Shown here: positions 31,391-36,467 of the stretch, piece by piece | How the letters are laid out: every line of letters starts with the position of its first letter | Numbering within the stretch: position 1 is the first letter of the stretch | Source: Candidatus Woesearchaeota archaeon | GTDB lineage: Archaea > Nanobdellota > Nanobdellia > Woesearchaeales > SKIA01 | Length of the DNA: 36,467 nt | Assembly: GCA_007117065.1 (NCBI GenBank) | Contig: SKHI01000011.1 | Location: forward strand, 1 to 36,467 | Direction of reading: 5' to 3' | The notes under the pieces: generated by a model | Database searches by the model: none | What the model saw: only the letters and a program-made list of their open reading frames with translations | Told to the model about the DNA's origin: nothing | Program-made: the position numbers and the translations under genes

Positions 31391-31397
31391 TATAAAC
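31391..31397 (-). promoter_or_regulatory. TATA box of the DUF5752 gene
   Basis: On the minus strand GTTTATA is centred about 24 nt before the GTG start at 31370, supporting GTG as the initiator of a leaderless mRNA. Confidence 0.45.
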
Positions 31398-31477
31398 AAG
31401 AGACAACCTATAAATATTTATCACCCCCTTAAAATGAATACACATATTTATGAGTGTAAACGACAGGTAACAAACGT

Positions 31478-31804
31478 ATGTACGAAGAGCTAAAACACAT
31501 AGGGGCCCAGGTAGACGCATTAGAAGAAACACACAATGAGGTTCTCGATACTGCTGAAGCCATAAACAGAGAAATAAACCTCTTTCACGAAGAAATACAT
31601 ATTCACGTCCAAGAACTGCATGAAGCCATACAACAACTGCGCACAGACATGCGCATACGCATAGAACATGCAAAAAAAGCAACCAACATTCTCTCCCTTC
31701 TCGCACAAAAAGACGAACTAGCACCTATAGCAGCACGTATTGAAAAACAACCATACGAATTCTATGCCCGAAGCGAGTGGTTTAAAAAGCAATTATCGCA
31801 GTAA
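31478..31804 (+). CDS. Small coiled-coil protein (hypothetical)
   Basis: 108 residues, almost wholly helical: ELKHIGAQVDALEETHNEVLD, NREINLFHEEIHIHVQELHEAI and RTDMRIRIEHAKKATNIL show heptad spacing over residues 4-75. A shorter C-terminal region follows (PIAARIEKQPYEFYARSEWFKKQL). No family was recognised. AGGTAA 8 nt before the ATG is a plausible SD. It is divergent from the coiled-coil DUF5752 gene, which suggests that the two might act together, and its last 12 nt overlap the convergent DUF1385 gene. Confidence 0.65.
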   Translation: MYEELKHIGAQVDALEETHNEVLDTAEAINREINLFHEEIHIHVQELHEAIQQLRTDMRIRIEHAKKATNILSLLAQKDELAPIAARIEKQPYEFYARSEWFKKQLSQ

Positions 31805-32629
31805 CGCACGAGCAGCAGCCAGGGCAATACGGAGCTGAGCATCTTTTGGAGGGCGGACAGTAAGGCGCTGAATAAGAAAACCAGGTTTAAGCAACCAAGA
31901 AAAATACTTTGGATGAGCAGACGCAAACAAAATAAGCTCATACGTTAACGAAGCAATAGGTATAAGATACGCAATACGTGTGAGTAACAAGAGCCAGAAA
32001 GGAAGATCAAGAGGAGTAACGCTATACACCGCAATAGCAACTAACAACACCAGAACAATAAACGAAGTACCGCACCGCGGATGAAACATACTCTGAGAAC
32101 GAGCAGCAGCCAAAGACAACGTACCCGTACGCTCAAATGCGTTAATCACCTTATGCTCAGCACCATGAAGCATAAATAATCGATACATCTCAGGAATAAA
32201 AGAGATAAGCAACACATAACACACTAAAAGAATAATACGTACAAGACCATCGACAACGTTAAACAACACAACGTGATCCACAGAAACAAACGAGTGAGCG
32301 ACATATAAGGGAAGTAAAAAGAAGAGGAGTATTGCACCAACTAAAGAGAAGAAAACAGTTCCTAAAAATAACCAGGACGGAAGTTCCACTTCATCATCAG
32401 CAAGTTTACTTGCTATAAACGTTGATTTAAGGCCTAAATGTAATAATGCAAACAAAATGAGTATCCCGCGAACAAAAGGAACAGACACAAGAGAAGACTG
32501 CAAAATACGCGAAGAACCACTTCGAAGAACAATACCCTGGCTCGTCCCTACAGCAAGAGCGTAACGATGACCAAACAATAAAAAAACTCCATCAAGAACT
32601 GCTTGACCACCAAGAAAAGAACGCTTCAT
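31793..32629 (-). CDS. DUF1385 membrane protein (YqhQ-like, predicted metal-dependent)
   Basis: 278 residues. Signatures: GGQAVLDGVFLLFG at the N-terminus, VPFVRGILILFALLHLG, the His motif MLHGAEHKVINAFE near residue 155 and SMFHPRCGTSFIVLVLL near 180. At least four membrane helices are visible (about 95-130, 133-152, 188-230). The conserved HGAEHK and HPRCG histidines led to prediction as a metal-dependent enzyme, but no reaction is established. The family is best known from bacteria (YqhQ), so transfer into this archaeal lineage is possible. The gene shares a symmetrical TATA box with the DUF357 gene. Confidence 0.88.
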   Translation of the reverse strand: MKRSFLGGQAVLDGVFLLFGHRYALAVGTSQGIVLRSGSSRILQSSLVSVPFVRGILILFALLHLGLKSTFIASKLADDEVELPSWLFLGTVFFSLVGAILLFFLLPLYVAHSFVSVDHVVLFNVVDGLVRIILLVCYVLLISFIPEMYRLFMLHGAEHKVINAFERTGTLSLAAARSQSMFHPRCGTSFIVLVLLVAIAVYSVTPLDLPFWLLLLTRIAYLIPIASLTYELILFASAHPKYFSWLLKPGFLIQRLTVRPPKDAQLRIALAAARALLR

Positions 32630-32651
32630 ATAACTGCATTACGCGTAATAG

Positions 32652-32661
32652 TATTTAAATA
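32652..32661. promoter_or_regulatory. Shared palindromic TATA box between DUF1385 and DUF357 genes
   Basis: TATTTAAATA is a perfect 10-bp palindrome in a 54-nt divergent gap. Its centre lies 27.5 nt from the DUF1385 ATG (32629, minus) and 27.5 nt from the DUF357 ATG (32684, plus). One box at the exact midpoint can thus serve two leaderless mRNAs. Confidence 0.65.
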
Positions 32662-32683
32662 TGAGGATGAAATAACCCCATCC

Positions 32684-32959
32684 ATGGTTGAGCAAAAATT
32701 ATTTGATACATACTATGCAATAACACAAGAGGCACTTGAGGTAGCAAGAAAAGCACCTATTCAAGAACAAGATAAGGCCGAGGAAGTCTTTGATATGGTA
32801 GAACGATACCTCTCAGACGCACAGTACTTCGCAAAGAACAACGACCGAACAAGAGGATTTGCAGCAATTAACTATGCGCATGGATGGCTTGACTGCGCTG
32901 CGCGGATGAAAATATTTCTCGTAGACGACAACAGACTCTTTACTGAAGACGGCTCATAA
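32684..32959 (+). CDS. DUF357 protein
   Basis: 91 residues from the ATG at 32684; the frame is open back to 32603, but that would run into the divergent DUF1385 gene and past the promoter. Helical DUF357 pattern: QDKAEEVFDMVERYLSDAQYF, then RGFAAINYAHGWLDCAARMKIF. The AINYAHGWLD motif is diagnostic. DUF357 proteins are small archaeal helical proteins of unknown role. The last 20 nt overlap the convergent membrane-protein gene. Confidence 0.88.
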   Translation: MVEQKLFDTYYAITQEALEVARKAPIQEQDKAEEVFDMVERYLSDAQYFAKNNDRTRGFAAINYAHGWLDCAARMKIFLVDDNRLFTEDGS

Positions 32960-33794
32960 CAGTAAGTCGCTTATGCGCAGAGTCAAGATATGACTTGGCC
33001 TGTTCATACGCCTGTGAAATATGCTCTCCCTCGCTACGCGAAAGAAGAGACAGAATTACCTCGCCACCAGAACGCGCAATTCGTTGTAATTCAGGCTGCG
33101 TAAACACGTTCGATTCTTTTTGTTTTAACAACAATAAACGATTTTCTAATTCTTTTATGAGATCAAGAAGAACTACAGGACGTTTTTCAGCGTCGAGCTG
33201 ATTGTACAACTCCGCCTGCACCTTAATTTTTTCACGCATGCCAGCAGTCGCGCCCTTATATGAACTGTACACCCGACCAATACTTACATTAAGAATCTTT
33301 GCTTTTTTGATAAAATCAGAAAAAAGACCCTGAATATCTCGCTGTTCTTGCGAATATTCAATAACAGTATCTGTGGGAGAAGGAGTAAGAGAAATATATG
33401 TTTGTTGTACAAGAAGAGTGAACACACCCATAGCAAAGACATTAAGCATGAGGATAAAAAATATGTCTGCCTGAGGGAGAAGCTGAGTAAACAAGGCAAT
33501 AAATACCGCAATAATACCAAATAATGCAACGTACAAATATTTTTGTTCTAAATGATCACTTGTGGCAAGAGCAAGAACACTGAGACCATAAACAAAACTA
33601 GGAGCAAAGGAGAGCAGAACAGCACCAAACGGAGCATTGGAAAGGATACCAATCACACCAAGAACAAAAAAAAGAAAGAGAAAAAAAAAACCAGTCATAT
33701 GATGTACAAGAACTTGATGCGGATGATGCGCACGAAGAGGATGATTATCTGGGTGTTGCGGATGCTTAGGATCTAACTTGTGCGAAAGAGACAT
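32940..33794 (-). CDS. Hypothetical membrane protein with cytoplasmic helical domain
   Basis: 284 residues from the ATG at 33794 (27.5 nt after a TATA box; the frame is open five codons further). A His/Pro-rich start (KLDPKHPQHPDNHPLRAHHPHQ) is followed by four hydrophobic segments: GFFFLFLFFVLGVIGIL, VLLSFAPSFVYGLSVLALA, YVALFGIIAVFIALF and ADIFFILMLNVFAMGVFTLL (about 40-140). A long helical, charged C-terminal half follows (EQRDIQGLFSDFIKKAKIL; LIKELENRLLLLKQKES). No family was recognised. The N-terminal histidines might bind metal, which is speculation. The 3' end overlaps DUF357 by 20 nt. Confidence 0.7.
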   Translation of the reverse strand: MSLSHKLDPKHPQHPDNHPLRAHHPHQVLVHHMTGFFFLFLFFVLGVIGILSNAPFGAVLLSFAPSFVYGLSVLALATSDHLEQKYLYVALFGIIAVFIALFTQLLPQADIFFILMLNVFAMGVFTLLVQQTYISLTPSPTDTVIEYSQEQRDIQGLFSDFIKKAKILNVSIGRVYSSYKGATAGMREKIKVQAELYNQLDAEKRPVVLLDLIKELENRLLLLKQKESNVFTQPELQRIARSGGEVILSLLSRSEGEHISQAYEQAKSYLDSAHKRLTVMSRLQ

Positions 33795-33816
33795 AAATCT
33801 TTTGGGCACATAATAC

Positions 33817-33826
33817 TATTTAAATA
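33817..33826 (-). promoter_or_regulatory. TATA box of the membrane/coiled-coil gene
   Basis: TATTTAAATA, the same palindrome as at 32652, is centred 27.5 nt before the ATG at 33794. Here no gene starts on the other side (cbf5 ends at 33846 on the same strand), so the palindrome by itself does not imply bidirectional use. Confidence 0.6.
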
Positions 33827-33845
33827 TAGCTATGCACATCACTTC

Positions 33846-34796
33846 TTAGTCCATACGCGGATACACAGAATCACTCATAAACACTTTATCCATTTTGGCA
33901 GCAACACCACGCGCCTCAAGAAGTTGTTCTGCATGAACACGAGCAGTACCTACCCCAACTAATTCGCCCTTGAGAGTGCATATTTGCACGCGATCTCCCT
34001 TTACAATATCCTCTGAAAACATACTGATACCAGGAGTTTTGAGGGTGGCGCCATGCGTCAAGCTATGAACGGCGCTGTCCAGAACAACAATAATGGGAAG
34101 GTGGGAGACAAGTTGCTCGGCTGGAACAAACAGAGACCTGAAAGCATCCTCTCGACCTTCCAAAGCTTCTTGGTAACAATCAGTGAGTTGCTGTAAAGAA
34201 ACCGCTTCCGACTCGTCACGACCGGCAGCAACTGTTCTTCGTAATTCAGCCATGTGTGCACCAACACCCAAACGCGCACCAAAATCATGACAGAGTTTAC
34301 GAATATATGTACCCGCCTGAACATCAGCAACAAAGAGAATATCTCTTCCCACTACATCGAGGAATTCAAAACGATGAATCGCTCGCTCGCGAACACGACG
34401 CGCAACGGCACTGCGCTTGGGAGGAAGCTGAGAAATAATACCTGTAAACTCTTTTGCCATCTGATGAATTTTATACTCCGGAACATCTTTGTGTATATGC
34501 ATCACACCAACATATGTTTTTTTAGATACAAGACCATATTCCATAAGACGCGTAGCCTTACCAGTAGCAATAGGAAGAACCCCAGTAACATTTGGATCAA
34601 GCGTTCCTGAGTGACCACTTTTTTCAATACCTAAAATTTGTTGCACATACGCCGATACTTGATGGCTGGTAGGCCCCGCAGGCTTATCAATAACAACAAG
34701 ACCAAAATCAATTAAGTCAGCTAAAGGACGTTCATCAGGATAACAACCATACTTTTGTGATGGAACAGATTCCTCGCGAACAATTAATTCATCCAT
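33846..34796 (-). CDS. cbf5: tRNA/rRNA pseudouridine synthase Cbf5 (TruB family)
   Basis: 316 residues from the ATG at 34796; the frame is open for 25 more codons, but the TATA box and the family N-terminus fit this start. TruB catalytic core: DKPAGPTSHQVSAYV, then SGHSGTLDPNVTGVLPIA with the catalytic Asp near residue 70, QLPPKRSAVARRVRERAIH and AGTYIRKLCHDFGARLG. A C-terminal PUA domain follows (VKGDRVQICTLKGELVGVGTAR). Cbf5 isomerises uridine as the catalytic subunit of H/ACA guide RNPs and also makes tRNA pseudouridine 55 in archaea. It appears to be monocistronic. Confidence 0.96.
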   Translation of the reverse strand: MDELIVREESVPSQKYGCYPDERPLADLIDFGLVVIDKPAGPTSHQVSAYVQQILGIEKSGHSGTLDPNVTGVLPIATGKATRLMEYGLVSKKTYVGVMHIHKDVPEYKIHQMAKEFTGIISQLPPKRSAVARRVRERAIHRFEFLDVVGRDILFVADVQAGTYIRKLCHDFGARLGVGAHMAELRRTVAAGRDESEAVSLQQLTDCYQEALEGREDAFRSLFVPAEQLVSHLPIIVVLDSAVHSLTHGATLKTPGISMFSEDIVKGDRVQICTLKGELVGVGTARVHAEQLLEARGVAAKMDKVFMSDSVYPRMD

Positions 34797-34817
34797 GCAG
34801 AAGAGAAATACTGTATG

Positions 34818-34825
34818 GTTTTTAA
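34818..34825 (-). promoter_or_regulatory. TATA-like box of cbf5
   Basis: CTTAAAAA (minus strand) is centred about 26 nt before the ATG at 34796, supporting this start and a leaderless mRNA. Confidence 0.5.
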
Positions 34826-34939
34826 GAGTGGCGGGAAAAAAACAACACGCCCCCTCACATACAGACTGCAATCAAAAGAACTGCGCCCGTTAAAAAAAGA
34901 AGGGAAGAGAACAGACAAAAAAACAAAAACCCATACGCA

Positions 34940-34946
34940 TTTATAA
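34940..34946 (+). promoter_or_regulatory. TATA box of the GT2-GtrA gene
   Basis: TTTATAA is centred 26 nt before the GTG codon at 34969. It supports GTG as the true initiator on a leaderless mRNA. The remainder of the 172-nt divergent gap to cbf5 shows no gene. Confidence 0.6.
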
Positions 34947-34968
34947 CACAAAGAAGATTGTTTACCTT

Positions 34969-36036
34969 GTGAAAACAATAGTAGTCCTGCCAACGTATAA
35001 CGAAAAAGAAACTATACAAGAAGTGCTTAGAGGAATACTTACACATGACGTAGAAGTACTTGTAGTAGATGATTCCAGTCCCGATGGAACAGGAAAAATA
35101 GTCGCAGAATTACAGAAACAAAATGCCCGAATACACCTTCTTAGCGGCAGGAAGAAAGGATTGGGAGATGCGTACAGACGAGGATTTGCATACGCAACAC
35201 AGCACCTCAACGCAGACATTCTCATGGAGATGGATGCAGATCTCAGCCATAATCCCAAGGACATCCCTCGACTCCTCAAGCCCATACTCCAACAAGAAGC
35301 AGATTTTGTTATCGGAAGCAGATACTGCCCAGGGGGATCAATAGAGGGCTGGGGAAGATATAGAAAAAGCGTAAGTTACTGCGGAAACCTTCTTGCACGA
35401 ATAATAGGAGGAATTCGAGAGATAAAGGACACCACTGCAGGATTTAGAGCACTGCGCGCAGAAATAGTGCAGGATTGGGATGCGAGTGCCACCAAAGGAT
35501 ACAGCTTTCAAATAGGGCTCCTCCATCACGCACTTCAAAACAAATATCGCGTACAGGAAATACCTGTCCGATTCACAGACAGAAAAGTGGGCAAGAGCAA
35601 ACTTGGAATGACTGACATATTAGAATTCTTTTTTGTAGCATTGCGTATAGGATTTCAGACGTACCGACGAATACTTATCTTTCTTCTGATAGGGTTTACA
35701 GGACTTTTGATAAACATTGGTGCACAAAGCATTTTTTTACGACTATTACATATACAATCCCTCATCGCACTCGCACTCGCAATAGAAGTAAGTATCCTTT
35801 GGAATTTTTTCTGGCACGATAACATGACGTTTGCTGATAGAAAACGAGGAAACATATTGTATCGAGGAGTAAAATATCATATCACAAGCATTCTTGGAGC
35901 TGGAATTAATTTTATCTTAGCAGCCACACTTATATTACACTTTGCATTCATCGATGAGCTTGCAAACCTTATTGGAATAGGAGTAGCAACAATATCAAAT
36001 TTTCTTCTTAGCTATTACTGGGCTTGGAAAAAATGA
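34969..36036 (+). CDS. Dolichyl-phosphate mannosyltransferase-like GT2 fused to a GtrA domain
   Basis: 355 residues, GTG start. Residues 1-225 are a family 2 glycosyltransferase of the Dpm1 type: VVLPTYNEKETIQEVL, VVDDSSPDGTGKI, the metal-binding MEMDADLSHNP (DxD-like, near 90) and IGSRYCPGGSIEGW. Residues 230-355 are a GtrA-like four-helix membrane domain (IFLLIGFTGLLINIGAQSIFL; EVSILWNFFWHDNMTF; FLLSYYWAWKK). The enzyme should transfer a sugar, probably mannose from GDP-mannose, to a polyprenyl phosphate for protein or envelope glycosylation. This links logically to the phosphohexomutase at 4.3-5.6 kb, though the genes are distant. Confidence 0.93.
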   Translation: MKTIVVLPTYNEKETIQEVLRGILTHDVEVLVVDDSSPDGTGKIVAELQKQNARIHLLSGRKKGLGDAYRRGFAYATQHLNADILMEMDADLSHNPKDIPRLLKPILQQEADFVIGSRYCPGGSIEGWGRYRKSVSYCGNLLARIIGGIREIKDTTAGFRALRAEIVQDWDASATKGYSFQIGLLHHALQNKYRVQEIPVRFTDRKVGKSKLGMTDILEFFFVALRIGFQTYRRILIFLLIGFTGLLINIGAQSIFLRLLHIQSLIALALAIEVSILWNFFWHDNMTFADRKRGNILYRGVKYHITSILGAGINFILAATLILHFAFIDELANLIGIGVATISNFLLSYYWAWKK

Positions 36037-36110
36037 AACCAACCTACCTGTCACGCACCTCACACATGGTGCACGCGAATCCTTACTGCCATGTGAGCTG
36101 ATTGTGCAAC

Positions 36111-36467
36111 TCATTTTTTTTGCACCAAATAATGAACTCCTGCAAAGACGAAAAGAAGGAGGATGCCAATACCAAAGAAGGAAAAAAGTTCAACAAAACG
36201 ATTGGTGTACCGCTCAAGAGGAGAGGACGAAGCTGAGCGCAGAGGCATATCGTATAATGAGGGAATAGTTTGATTCTGAGTAGTAAACGTATCAAGAACA
36301 GGCTTATCCGCCACCTCAAAAGACAGAGACGCATTATCTTGAGTAATTTCGCGCAGAGAGGTGTTCTCTTGTACAGATAGAGCTTCGTTTTGCTCGAAAA
36401 GAACGTGAGAGGACGTGCTTTGAGTAGATGCTTGTCCTGAGAAACCACCGCCACCACCGCCACCACC
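36111..36467 (-). CDS. C-terminal part of a Gly-rich membrane-anchored protein (partial)
   Basis: The reading frame enters from beyond the right edge and gives 118 residues here. It opens with a run of seven glycines, then a Ser/Thr/Gln/Asn-rich stretch (GQASTQSTSSHVLFEQNEAL), further polar sequence, and a C-terminal hydrophobic segment (FVELFSFFGIGILLLFVFAGV) ending HYLVQKK. This is the layout of an exported protein tethered by its C-terminus on a flexible linker. An overlapping frame (36083-36466) is longer but has the composition of a shadow. The gene function lies outside the window. Confidence 0.7.
   Translation of the reverse strand, partial: GGGGGGGGFSGQASTQSTSSHVLFEQNEALSVQENTSLREITQDNASLSFEVADKPVLDTFTTQNQTIPSLYDMPLRSASSSPLERYTNRFVELFSFFGIGILLLFVFAGVHYLVQKK

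Noticed and set aside
31371-31724. 117-codon minus-strand frame opposite the coiled-coil gene
   Set aside because: It is rich in Cys, Leu and Phe, as expected for the antisense of a Glu/Lys/Gln-rich coiled coil, and no family pattern is present.
36083-36466. Longer open frame (127 codons) overlapping the right-end gene
   Set aside because: Its Leu/Phe/Arg-rich translation looks like a shifted reading of the Ser/Thr/Gln-rich frame, which has a sensible stalk plus C-terminal membrane helix and stays open to the window edge.
1-36467. Search for tRNA, rRNA, CRISPR repeats and insertion sequences
   Set aside because: No tRNA T-arm motif (GGTTCAAATCC type), no regularly spaced repeats and no transposase-like frame were recognised by reading; small guide RNAs could be missed without a covariance search.

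Overview
The window is a densely coded piece of an archaeal chromosome. Markers are archaeal exosome subunits, a proteasome alpha subunit, SBDS, RNase P protein 2, TFB, EF-1A and EF-2 with a diphthamide loop, RNA polymerase subunit K, Cbf5, archaeal SepF and TrmB- and Lrp-type regulators. Small single-domain proteins, very short spacers and overlapping genes fit a reduced, DPANN-like archaeon. Woesearchaeota or a neighbour is my best guess, but this is inference from gene content and not a phylogeny. No rRNA, tRNA, CRISPR array or insertion sequence was recognised.

Layout. 1-5.6 kb (minus) is the exosome-proteasome superoperon: phosphohexomutase, RNase P protein 2, PsmA, SBDS, Rrp4, Rrp41, Rrp42, RpoK, joined by 1-4 nt overlaps. 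5.7-6.7 kb (plus) holds SepF and a ZPR1-type zinc protein. 6.7-10.6 kb (minus) holds EF-2, EF-1A and ribosomal protein uS10. 10.7-17.4 kb is an accessory island. It contains two tandem wHTH-Nudix genes, remnants of a third Nudix gene, an ATPase and an Lrp regulator, then a three-gene PolB2 cassette (RecA-like protein without a P-loop, small helical protein, PolB2 polymerase). A cytochrome b5-like lipoprotein overlapping a DoxX-like gene, a NYN pseudogene with two in-frame stops and a small P-loop kinase-like gene complete it. 17.4-21.1 kb holds TFB and AlaRS. 21.0-25.1 kb (minus) holds an alpha/beta hydrolase and the operon nrdB-nrdA-flavin protein. 25.2-28.6 kb holds a Nudix hydrolase, an antitoxin/RelE pair, a TrmB regulator and two orphan proteins. 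28.6-36.5 kb holds NucS, an MFS transporter, DUF5752, DUF1385 and DUF357 proteins, a membrane/coiled-coil protein, Cbf5, a Dpm1-GtrA glycosyltransferase and the C-terminus of a membrane-anchored Gly-rich protein.

Expression logic. Most first genes have an A/T-rich TATA box centred 24-28 nt before the start codon, which is the geometry of leaderless mRNAs. EF-1A and EF-2 instead have TATA boxes about 57 nt upstream and clear Shine-Dalgarno sites. Three divergent gene pairs appear to share one TATA box placed almost symmetrically between the two start codons. Five convergent pairs overlap at their 3' ends.

The most interesting items are the PolB2 cassette with eroded catalytic motifs, the shared TATA boxes, the ATP-cone carried by NrdB rather than NrdA, the altered Nudix boxes in the tandem wHTH-Nudix pair, and the cluster of gene remnants beside the PolB2 cassette.
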